Assembly: GCF_048569485.1 (NCBI RefSeq)
Contig: NC_134353.1
Coordinates: 73,188,908 to 73,252,907, forward strand
DNA length: 64,000 nucleotides
Reading direction: 5' to 3'
Source: Anomaloglossus baeobatrachus
Lineage: Eukaryota > Chordata > Amphibia > Anura > Aromobatidae
Shown: positions 9,633 to 19,687 of the stretch, one piece after another
How positions within the stretch are numbered: position 1 is the first letter of the stretch
How the letters are laid out: each line of letters opens with the position of its first letter
Notes under the pieces: model-generated
Told to the model about the DNA's origin: nothing
Database searches by the model: none
The model's input: only the letters and a program-made list of their open reading frames with translations
Translations under genes and position numbers: made by a program

Positions 9633-10721
9633 CTACTGAGAGTCCTCAGCATCACTTGAGGGAGGGGGTGTAGCGCTCACATGGGCCTCTTGGCTGCCCC
9701 TCAATTTTGCATCTAGGGCGAACCACCCCCTCTCTCCACAGTGCCGGGTGTACTGGACCAAGTCGCCCGGCATCAGGTTCCGACCGGGGTGTTCCTCTGG
9801 CAGATGAGCATTAACATCCCGCCGGGCTATAAACACTTCGGCCTCCAGGCCCGGTTCATATATGAATCCATAGCCCCGGCGGACATCAAACCGCCTCACC
9901 TGCCCTTCATACAACGGGCCCCGGACACGGAAAGTTGCCTGACGGAGGTTCTCTTTTTCCCGGATTGCACGGGCCACCAACTCCGCCTTCTTTCTTTCCC
10001 TCTCCTCGATCTCCAGGCCCAACGGTACCGGCTCCCTGTCCCAGTACGGCGCTGCTGCGAGCTCCAGCGCACGGGTCGGGCCTTGCGGGACATTTTGGAC
10101 GCTGCCCACTGTTAGGGATCTGGGCAGCAGGTCCCGCGGCTTCTTGGCCTTGGACGCCGCCTTACAGCGGCAACCCGGCGCGACCTCAGCCGAGGTGTGG
10201 GGGATGGGCACAGGGGCTTTCCTCTGCTGGGCCTTCGGCACGGAACGGGCTATCAGCTCTGGCTCCGGGGACTTCTCGGGGGACGCTTCCGGTTTGGGCT
10301 TCGGGGCTTTCCACGGCAGCACCTCCGGGCGGCTACCGGCTCCGGCTGCAGGTCGGCCCGCTGGGGCGAGCATGCTGGGTATCGCTACCGGTTGCGGTGG
10401 CAGCGGGCCTAGTGGCGGGGTCACAGCTTCCGGGACGGGTGGCGAGGGAGGCAGCAGGGTGAGAGGGTCTAGACCGGGTCCCGCAGCCGCGATGACCGGC
10501 CCTTCAAGGGCATCGGGGCGTGGGTCACTCACCCTCCCTTCCGCAGCTTCCTCCTCGCGTCTCCGCACAGTTGCTATCACGTCTGCCATGTCGGTCTCCC
10601 ACTCCTCCATGAGGAGCTGCATTTTGAACTGCAGCCTCTGGTAGAGCTGCGCGGTCCGGATCTCCACCCACGCCGCGGTCCCTGGCGCGGGGGCTACGGT
10701 GCTTCTGGACGGCATCCACAT
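9633..10721 (-). CDS. Cold-shock-domain protein of the LTR element, second copy (362 codons)
   Basis: The frame has the same length as the copy at 6364-7452 and the only protein difference I saw is one lysine/glutamate change in the proline-rich linker. The cold-shock domain at residues 271-341, with RGYGFI and VFI, is identical. Two complete frames in neighbouring units mean either a recent tandem origin or selection to keep the protein; synonymous changes could tell these apart. A shared internal TATA box lies at 10776-10783 and the primer-binding-site-like sequence at 11001-11017. Function is inferred as nucleic-acid binding from the domain alone. Confidence 0.85.
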   Translation of the reverse strand: MWMPSRSTVAPAPGTAAWVEIRTAQLYQRLQFKMQLLMEEWETDMADVIATVRRREEEAAEGRVSDPRPDALEGPVIAAAGPGLDPLTLLPPSPPVPEAVTPPLGPLPPQPVAIPSMLAPAGRPAAGAGSRPEVLPWKAPKPKPEASPEKSPEPELIARSVPKAQQRKAPVPIPHTSAEVAPGCRCKAASKAKKPRDLLPRSLTVGSVQNVPQGPTRALELAAAPYWDREPVPLGLEIEERERKKAELVARAIREKENLRQATFRVRGPLYEGQVRRFDVRRGYGFIYEPGLEAEVFIARRDVNAHLPEEHPGRNLMPGDLVQYTRHCGERGWFALDAKLRGSQEAHVSATPPPSSDAEDSQ

Positions 10722-10775
10722 GTCGCTGGCGGTCTCTCCCAGGAACTAGATGGGTGCAGGGTCCTGGCGTCCCTG

Positions 10776-10783
10776 CTTTTATA
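10776..10783 (-). promoter_or_regulatory. Internal TATA box ahead of the cold-shock gene, second copy
   Basis: TATAAAAG on the minus strand, same context and spacing to the ATG as in the first unit. Confidence 0.6.
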
Positions 10784-11000
10784 GCCGCGCTCACATGCGA
10801 CCAGCCGCCATTCCGTCTCTCTTAGCCTCTTTCCGGCTCCTCCTCTATCAGGGCGGGGTTTTGGCCTTCGCGCCTCTACTACTCGAGAAGATGCTCGAGC
10901 GGGAACTTTTCGCGCCCAAGTTGGCGGCTTCTGAAATTTTCTGGCCGGACACCTCCGGCGGTAACAAGGCGCACCTCTACCAGATGGCAGAGCGGTAAGA

Positions 11001-11017
11001 TCCTGTTCGTGACGCCA
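11001..11017 (-). promoter_or_regulatory. Primer-binding site, second unit
   Basis: Minus strand TGGCGTCACGAACAGGA starts three bases from the LTR at 11021. Confidence 0.65.
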
Positions 11018-11020
11018 AGT

Positions 11021-11794
11021 TGCCGCAGGCGGAGAGGAGGGTGTCAACGCTGTGCTCTCACACTGCTCGGGTCCAGCCGTCACTTCCCTGCACCTAAGTA
11101 CGGTTCTTTGGTAGCGATGGATTCCCACCGGTAACCCGCTCCCCAGCTTGGATATGAGCCGGAGGAGCCCCTCTCTTGCCTGCAGGCGCTGGCCCTGGGA
11201 AACTGGTGCCTTGGCGGTGGCGGTGTCTCCCCTTCACGGTTGGACTGTTGCCTTCAATCGGGACTTTGCTGCTGGGAGACCCGGAGGTCCCCTTCACTGA
11301 CGGATTTGGCAAATTATGGCGACTCCTAGCCTTGCCAGGATCCGAAAGGCCCCTGCCACTGGTGCTGGCTTCTCTTTGTATACCGCTCCGGTATCGCCGC
11401 GCTACCACCCGTCCACGGTCCTTTCGGCAACCTCCGATCGGCCTCTCCTGCAGACGGTCACCGCCGTCTGTCAACCTTGCTGTCTCAGTCCGGGGCACAC
11501 ACCCGGACCAACTTCAGGCTCAGTTGCTGTCACTTTCCTTCACTTCCACTCCTGTCACTTGCTCCTCTACCACTTCCTTCTACTCTCAAACTCTATCTGC
11601 CTGGTTTTCCCGCCTCCAGGGCTGTGAACTCCTCGGTGGGCGGAGCCAACCGCCTGGCCCACCCCCTGGTGTGAACATCAGCCCCTGGAGGAAGGCAACA
11701 AGGATTTGTGTTCTGACCTTGGTGTGCCTGCAGGGAATGTGGGGTGTGTGGTGGTGTCATGACCTGTGACCCCTGGCTTGCCCAGGGCGTCACA
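11021..11794 (-). repeat. LTR 3 of the cold-shock LTR array, shorter than the others
   Basis: Begins TGCCGCAGGC and ends GGGCGTCACA, followed at once by the CACT duplication. It has both ends of the LTR but is 774 bp long instead of 1243. Confidence 0.8.
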
Positions 11795-12895
11795 CACTCT
11801 TATCTTTTGGTGCAGGACTCAACCACTCATGGTTCTGGGATCCTAACTTTTGGTATTGCTCCATCAGCATGCAAATCCTAGTCACACCTCACACCACACC
11901 CTGTCAGGCACACCAGTGGGTGGTCTAGCTGGAACAGGGCCACCCGCCTAGGGGTCAGACAGACTGGTGGGAGGGGCAGAGTCAGGACAATAGTAGCCCT
12001 CAAAGAGTGAGAAGCTGGGAGTTGGAGCTCCCTGGGGACTTTTGGCTAGGTCGCAGACGGTGGTCTGGGACCGAAGGAGTCGGAGACCCGTTCGCAGATT
12101 GCTCGAGAAGGGTGCCTGGCTTAGTTTACGGGAACGGTCAGCACTGGAGTACCTATTAACCAAACCGGTACCGAGCGCGGTGCGGTACTGGACCCTAGAT
12201 CAGGGAGTAGGTTCACGCAACCTGATAATTAACCTGCGGAGGATAGTATCTTTATGAACTTTCCCCAAGAGCTCAGAGATCAAAGGCATCAACACAACGA
12301 GGGGGATAGGGCTCTCCAGCTCGTACGGCCCACTGAAATCCCAAGTGTCAGCCATCGAGAGCACAGCTTCCCTACTTAACAGTGGGGAGCAGGACCCTGA
12401 CAGCTTCAAGCATAGGAGTCACTCAGAACATCTAAAATACAGTGCATGGAGGCAAGGTACAGATCACTAGCAATACCAAAGGGAGCAGACTCCAGGATGA
12501 GCTTCGCTGAAGTGGCAGCGGCACCCAGAGACTTAATTTACCTTTTGTGTCAGAGTCTGCTTTGCGGTCGCATCACAACCAACACTGCCTGCATGAGTAC
12601 GCTGTCCTCCCCTGCTTCCAATCTGCACCACTCTCCCCTACACCTCCATCATCCAGAGTCCTGGGGCCTCCCCTACCCGTGGAGGGAATGTCATCTGGCT
12701 GCCCCACTCCATCTCCCCCGGGTACTCCCACCGGCAGTGGAAGTACTCCCCTTACTGCGAACCACGGGTGGCGTCACAAACTTTTATCTCCTGTAAATAC
12801 CCTCTTTTCATTTGAAGTGGCTATGAGCCCCCGGAGACCCTCAAGCCACAGCAGACCCCGGATCTGAGCGGTTCGACCGCTGCAGGGGCGGCACA

Positions 12896-13587
12896 CCTCA
12901 CATGAATTAAACAGGGCAAGATGTCACTTGTGGTTCTACAATAGCAGAAGAGGGCTAGCTGTGCCGTCCTGATTCTTTGGTGCCCCAAGTAAATGGACAT
13001 GACTCCCTCCACCTTGTGTCGTGCTCTAATAGGATACATGACTATTTTGGCTGTGAAGCGATAGATGAAGTATGACTGGGGAGTGTGGAGGACGAGTATT
13101 TAGTCTGGTGTGAGGATGGAATTAATTATGTTTTTTGTTTACATAAGCCTTCTATATTTGCTGTGAAATGCTGCTCCCGTAGAAGAGCTCTCCCAGGTTG
13201 ACATCTTCTTGTAGAAGTGTCGGCCTCTACTTGGCAGTAGTGACCGGTTCCAAAGAAAACCTCAATGCCTGCTATTGAATGCCTTGTATTACCTTGATCA
13301 ATAAGGAAGGGATGGACATTCCTCCCGCCCCTAAACTTATTAGATGTTTAGTTGACTTTGGCAGACAGTAATCTTATGTCTATAGGGTCTTTACGACACA
13401 GTCACATAAGGCAGATTTATTGAAAACATTTCTGCAGATGTTCCGAGAAGCTAAATGTTCATGTGTATGAGGGGAGCTGGGTCTCAGCTGTCAGCTGCAT
13501 GAACATTCATCTAAGGGCTAATTAAAGGGAATGTATCATCAGCAATGGACCTATTGTATTGTTGAAATAAAAGTATATATATATATA
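12896..13587. other. Mostly unassigned; TTAAAGGG end at 13523 and a TA microsatellite
   Basis: No gene seen. TTAAAGGGAATGTATCA near 13523 looks like one end of a TTAA-type MITE. A (TA)n run at 13574-13587 supplied the TA target of the Tc1 element that follows. Confidence 0.4.
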
Positions 13588-13899
13588 CTCTGGAGATAAA
13601 AATTAGAGAACAACACACAATTTCCTAAATGTTGCAGTCATTGTGTCGTCCTATATGATTATATCCTAATATGAGTAAACTCGCCGTATTTGAAGCTTAT
13701 TTCATAAATTGAATTTATTTTAAAGCACATAATAAAAATGTAAATGTGATAAATATAAAAGAATACTGATCAAAATTAGAGAACACTTTCAGAAACCTGC
13801 AAGTTATTGGTGTTAATCTTGCACTTGGTGTGAATTTTCTTATCTGACAAACCTTATGTAACTGGCAGCCTATTTTCTAGTTGCACTGACTTTGCAAAA

Positions 13900-14573
13900 A
13901 TGCTGTGCTGTTCCAAAGTGACTGAAACCCTCCGGCAGCAGGTTGTCCAGATGAAGGCCAAAGGGGGTGACCCTATCAGCCATAGCAAGAGAAATTAGTC
14001 GTTGCAAGTCTGTGATTTTGAGAATATTGCATCTTTACAACATCACAAACTCTTTCAAGTCCCGCAAGAAGGCTGGTCACCCTCGAAAGACAAATGCAAA
14101 AGAGGACAGGATAATGCGGAGAATCTCCATGAGTAATCATTTCAACACTGCAGCTGTAATTGCTCGCCAGTCCAGCACTGAACAGGGTAAAGATCTGTCC
14201 CACCATACAGTGTCACGACGTTTAAGAGCATTTGGTCTGAAAGCCCACTGTGTAGTGAACAAACCTGTCATTAGCAGAAAGAATCAAAAGGAGCATGTTG
14301 TGTAGAAAGAGGAGAAGTGTCCACAGTTCATTTTAGTGTTAGTGATGAAAGCAAGTTTTAATTTTTTGGGGTCTGATGGGAAACATTATGTTCATTGACA
14401 AACTGGGGAAAGACTGAACCCAAAGTCTGTTAAGAAGTCAGTGAAAGTTGGTGGAGGGAGTGTCATGGTTTGGGGAAAATTTTCTGCGTCAGGAGTTGCA
14501 CCTCTCCTACAGCTACATGGCAGAGTGAATGCAAGTGTGGATCAGAACCTTCTTCATCAGCACATGGTTCCTA
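13900..14573 (+). pseudogene. Tc1 transposase, N-terminal part
   Basis: From the ATG at 13900 the protein reads LRQQVVQMKAKG, then a frameshift just before 13967, then TLSAIAREISRCKSVILRIL (the paired-like DNA-binding helices), AGHPRKT (remnant of the GRPR motif) and SRRLRAFGLKAH. A stop and further frame changes follow 14305; GGGSVMVWGKFSASG at 14447 onward is the catalytic-domain strand after the first Asp. The open piece stops at the inserted transposon. Confidence 0.8.
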
Positions 14574-15148
14574 AAGCCTGCTTTACATGTTACGATTCTG
14601 CATACAATATCGTATGCGATCGTAACCGCCCCCATCGTATGTGCGGCACGTTCAATTTTGTTGAATGTGCCGCACAAACGATTAACCCCCTCACACGTAC
14701 TTACCCATCCATACGACCTCGATGTGGGCGGCGAACGTGCACTTCCTGGAGTGGGAGGGACGTTCGGCGTCACATCGACGTCACGCGGCAGCCAGCCAAT
14801 AGAAGTGGAGGGGCGAAGATGAGCGGGACGTAAACATCCCGCCCACCTCCTTCCTTCCGCATTGCTGGCCGGGAGCCGCAGGACGCAGGTAAGATCTGTT
14901 CATCGTTCCCGGGGTGTCACTCACTGCGATGTGTGCTAGCCCGGTGTGAGGTAGCACGGTCGGTTGCGCAGCAGAAGACACGGGATCCAGGCATTAAGGT
15001 TCACAGCACACGGTTTAATGTCTAAACAAAAGTCCACAACAATATACATGTGCCTCTCCAGCAGAGAGCTCAGGGAGTTCTGTTCACTCCCTCACACCCG
15101 GCACACCTGCCCTTGTTCCTGTTTCCATTTAACCCTTCCTTCAGCCTG

Positions 15149-18100
15149 AGAGGGGAGCCAGCACGATCTGAAAATGGCATGCATCATATAAAAAGTGAAA
15201 ATTCACAGATTTATTCCAACTGTACTGTAATATAAATGAGATTTTTAGCAAATAATTGATCAATTCTTTGAGCCACCCCTGCCAACGTCACGGCAAATCT
15301 CAATAGGGGGGTCCTACTCTATATTCTGTATTTCATGTGCCATGCGGCCTCCTAGATAAAGTTAAAAGCAGAACCATAATGGAGCACACATACCTGTAAC
15401 CTGTATATATAACCGCTTCTATGTTCCAAAAGAGGCAATTGTGGATAGAGGCCAGCCCAGGTCCCAGCATGTAGAGCAAGCTCTACACATACCAGGACTA
15501 TATCAGAACTGACCCTCCCAGTGCCAGAGAGCAACCATTGATAAAGGCGGACCAGATCCAAGTATGGTGCTTAATTAGCAATGCCTGTGGAAAGGGTGAG
15601 GCAACTGAATGTGTACAGCTACCAACAGGAGGAATATATTGCAAACCAAGATCAGGCGTGCATAGCATGGTGGTGACCAGCCACCAGACATTTGTAGCAT
15701 AACTACAACCAAACAGAGAGAGAGGGGAGCCAGCACGATCTGAAAATGGCATGCATCATATAAAAAGTGAAAATTCACAGATTTATTCCAACTGTACTGT
15801 AATATAAATGAGATTTTTAGCAAATAATTGATCAATTCTTTGAGCCACCCCTGCCAACGTCACGGCAAATCTCAATAGGGGGGTCCGATTCTATATTCTG
15901 TATTTCATGTGCCATGCGGCCTCCTAGATAAAGTTAAAAGCAGAACCATAATGGAGCACACATACCTGTAACCTGTATATATAACCGCTTCTATGTTCCA
16001 AAAGAGGCAATTGTGGATAGAGGCCAGCCCAGGTCCCAGCATGTAGAGCAAGCTCTACACATACCAGGACTATATCAGAACTGACCCTCCCAGTGCCAGA
16101 GAGCAACCATTGATAAAGGCGGACCAGATCCAAGTATGGTGCTTAATTAGCAATGCCTGTGGAAAGGGTGAGGCAACTGAATGTGTACAGCTACCAACAG
16201 GAGGAATATATTGCAAACCAAGATCAGGCGTGCATAGCATGGTGGTGACCAGCCACCAGACATTTGTAGCATAACTACAACCAAACAGAGAGAGAGGGGA
16301 GCCAGCACGATCTGAAAATGGCATGCATCATATAAAAAGTGAAAATTCACAGATTTATTCCAACTGTACTGTAATATAAATGAGATTTTTAGCAAATAAT
16401 TGATCAATTCTTTGAGCCACCCCTGCCAACGTCACGGCAAATCTCAATAGGGGGGTCCTACTCTATATTCTGTATTTCATGTGCCATGCGGCCTCCTAGA
16501 TAACGTTAAAAGCAGAACCATAATGGAGCACACATACCTGTAACCTGTATATATAACCGCTTCTATGTTCCAAAAGAGGCAATTGTGGATAGAGGCCAGC
16601 CCAGGTCCCAGCATGTAGAGCAAGCTCTACACATACCAGGACTATATCAGAACTGACCCTCCCAGTGCCAGAGAGCAACCATTGATAAAGGCGGACCAGA
16701 TCCAAGTATGGTGCTTAATTAGCAATGCCTGTGGAAAGGGTGAGGCAACTGAATGTGTACAGCTACCAACAGGAGGAATATATTGCAAACCAAGATCAGG
16801 CGTGCATAGCATGGTGGTGACCAGCCACCAGACATTTGTAGCATAACTACAACCAAACAGAGAGAGAGGGGAGCCAGCACGATCTGAAAATGGCATGCAT
16901 CATATAAAAAGTGAAAATTCACAGATTTATTCCAACTGTACTGTAATATAAATGAGATTTTTAGCAAATAATTGATCAATTCTTTGAGCCACCCCTGCCA
17001 ACGTCACGGCAAATCTCAATAGGGGGGTCCTACTCTATATTCTGTATTTCATGTGCCATGCGGCCTCCTAGATAAAGTTAAAAGCAGAACCATAATGGAG
17101 CACACATACCTGTAACCTGTATATATAACCGCTTCTATGTTCCAAAAGAGGCAATTGTGGATAGAGGCCAGCCCAGGTCCCTGCATGTAGAGCAAGCTCT
17201 ACACATACCAGGACTATATCAGAACTGACCCTCCCAGTGCCAGAGAGCAACCATTGATAAAGGCGGACCAGATCCAAGTATGGTGCTTAATTAGCAATGC
17301 CTGTGGAAAGGGTGAGGCAACTGAATGTGTACAGCTACCAACAGGAGGAATATATTGCAAACCAAGATCAGGCGTGCATAGCATGGTGGTGACCAGCCAC
17401 CAGACATTTGTAGCATAACTACAACCAAACAGAGAGAGAGGGGAGCCAGCACGATCTGAAAATGGCATGCATCATATAAAAAGTGAAAATTCACAGATTT
17501 ATTCCAACTGTACTGTAATATAAATGAGATTTTTAGCAAATAATTGATCAATTCTTTGAGCCACCCCTGCCAACGTCACGGCAAATCTCAATAGGGGGGT
17601 CCTACTCTATATTCTGTATTTCATGTGCCATGCGGCCTCCTAGATAAAGTTAAAAGCAGAACCATAATGGAGCACACATACCTGTAACCTGTATATATAA
17701 CCGCTTCTATGTTCCAAAAGAGGCAATTGTGGATAGAGGCCAGCCCAGGTCCCAGCATGTAGAGCAAGCTCTACACATACCAGGACTATATCAGAACTGA
17801 CCCTCCCAGTGCCAGAGAGCAACCATTGATAAAGGCGGACCAGATCCAAGTATGGTGCTTACTTAGCAATGCCTGTGGAAAGGGTGAGGCAACTGAATGT
17901 GTACAGCTACCAACAGGAGGAATATATTGCAAACCAAGATCAGGCGTGCATAGCATGGTGGTGACCAGCCACCAGACATTTGTAGCATAACTACAACCAA
18001 ACAGAGAGAGAGGGGAGCCAGCACGATCTGAAAATGGCATGCATCATATAAAAAGTGAAAATTCACAGATTTATTACAACTGTACTGTAATATAAATGAG

Positions 18101-18559
18101 ATTTTTAGCAAATAATTGATCAATTCTTTGAGCCACCCCTGCCAACGTCACGGCAAATCTCAATAGGGGGGTCCTACTCTATATTCTGTATTTCATGTGC
18201 CATGCGGCCTCCTAGATAAAGTTAAAAGCAGAACCATAATGGAGCACACATACCTGTAACCTGTATATATAACCGCTTCTATGTTCCAAAAGAGGCAATT
18301 GTGGATAGAGGCCAGCCCAGGTCCCAGCATGTAGAGCAAGCTCTACACATACCAGGACTATATCAGAACTGACCCTCCCAGTGCCAGAGAGCAACCATTG
18401 ATAAAGGCGGACCAGATCCAAGTATGGTGCTTAATTAGCAATGCCTGTGGAAAGGTTGAGGCAACTGAATGTGTACAGCTACCAACAGGAGGAATATATT
18501 GCAAACCAAGATCAGGCGTGCATAGCATGGTGGTGACCAGCCACCAGACATTTGTAGCA
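15149..18559 (-). repeat. Tandem array of a 572-bp unit, about six direct copies
   Basis: Units begin at 15149, 15721, 16293, 16865, 17437 and 18009 with an exact 572-bp period and only scattered differences. Short frames of 69, 84 and 86 codons recur in each unit but look like by-products of the repeat. The minus strand seems to be the element direction, because its end 'ctggctcccctct' corresponds to the outer end of the inverted copies at 18560-19642. Confidence 0.93.
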
Positions 18560-19642
18560 ATGTCTTGGCTTGCAATATATTCCTCCTGTTGGTAGCTGTT
18601 CAGACCCAGTTACCTCACCCCTTTCCACAGGCAATGCTAATTAAGCACCATTCTTGGATCTGGTCCGCCTTTATCAATGGTTGCTGTTTGACACTGGGAG
18701 GATCAGTTCTGATATAGTCCTGGTATGTGTAGGGCTTGCTCCACATGCTGGGACCTGGGCTGGTCTCTATCCACAAGTGCCTTTTTTGCAACATGGAAGC
18801 GGCTATATACAGGTTGCAGGTATGTGTGCTCCATTATGGTTCTGCTTTTAACTTTATCTAGGAGGCCGCATGGCACATGAAATACAGAATGTAGAGTAGG
18901 ACCCCCCTATTGAGATTTGCCGTGACGTTGGCAGGGGTGGATCAAAAAATTGATCAATTATTTGCTAAAAATCTCATTTTTTTATTATAGTACAGTTGGA
19001 ATAAATTTGTGAATTTTCACTTTTTATATGATGCATGCCAATTTCAGATCGTGCTGGTTCCCTTTTTTTCTCTGTTTTGACCGTAGTTATGCTACAAATC
19101 TGGTGCCTGACCAACACCATACCATGCACGCCTGATTTTGGCTTGCAATATATTCCTCCTGTTGGTAGCTGTTCAGACCCAGTTACCTCACCCCTTTCCA
19201 CAGGCAATGCTAATTAAGCACCATTCTTGGATCTGGTCCGCCTTTATCAATGGTTGCTGTTTGACACTGGGAGGATCAGTTCTGATATAGTCCTGGTATG
19301 TGTAGGGCTTGCTCCACATGCTGGGACCTGGGCTGGTCTCTATCCACAAGTGCCTTTTTTGCAACATGGAAGCGGCTATATACAGGTTGCAGGTATGTGT
19401 GCTCCATTATGGTTCTGCTTTTAACTTTATCTAGGAGGCCGCATGGCACATGAAATACAGAATGTAGAGTAGGACCCCCCTATTGAGATTTGCCGTGACG
19501 TTGGCAGGGGTGGCTCAAAAAATTGATCAATTATTTGCTAAAAATCTCATTTTTTTATTATAGTACAGTTGGAATAAATTTGTGAATTTTCACTTTTTAT
19601 ATGATGCATGCCAATTTCAGATCGTGCTGGTTCCCTTTTTTT
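18560..19642 (+). repeat. Two inverted, more diverged copies of the 572-bp unit
   Basis: The same unit in the opposite direction, period 573 bp (compare 18654 and 19227). These two resemble each other more than they resemble the six direct copies. The head-to-head junction is near 18559. The whole block 15149-19642 is flanked by a 15-bp duplication (15134-15148 and 19643-19657), as expected of an insertion made by target-primed reverse transcription. Confidence 0.9.
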
Positions 19643-19687
19643 CCTTCCTTCAGCCTGTAGGGAAACAGCATTAACCCTAGAGTGGAT

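Larger units (their letters stand above)
4480..11794 (-). mobile_element. Three-LTR array of a polymerase-less LTR retroelement carrying a cold-shock-domain gene
   Basis: Order on the plus strand: LTR (4480-5722), internal region, LTR (7752-8994), internal region, LTR (11021-11794, shorter). Exact 4-bp duplications CACT lie at 4476-4479 and 11795-11798, so the entire array behaves as one insertion into the family X LTR. Each internal region is about 2.0 kb and, read on the minus strand, contains a primer-binding-site-like TGG sequence, a leader, one 362-codon frame and a polypurine tract next to the LTR. There is no protease, reverse transcriptase or integrase. By eye the two full LTRs differ at roughly 20 of 1243 positions, which suggests a fairly recent origin. 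Two tandem units sharing the middle LTR could come from unequal recombination between copies. Confidence 0.85.
4436..12895. mobile_element. Solo LTR (family X), split by a later LTR-element insertion
   Basis: The two pieces, 4436-4479 and 11795-12895, together make about 1.14 kb. The outer ends are TGTGACGCCC and GGGGCGGCACA, an inverted TG...CA pair as expected of an LTR. Flanking bases CCTT and CCTC may be a slightly worn 4-bp target duplication. The inner breakpoints carry an exact CACT duplication made by the inserted array. The sequence after 11795 lines up with the related piece at 45523-46150, including 'ggttctgggatcctaac' and 'gtgggtggtctagct'. The element is a fossil without coding parts. 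Confidence 0.7.

Noticed and set aside
13967-14305. Host helix-turn-helix gene
   Set aside because: Between Tc1 inverted repeats and continued by other transposase motifs; it is transposon-derived.
15149-19642. CRISPR-like regular spacing of repeats
   Set aside because: The period is 572 bp without short repeat/spacer structure, in a eukaryotic genome; it is a tandem array.
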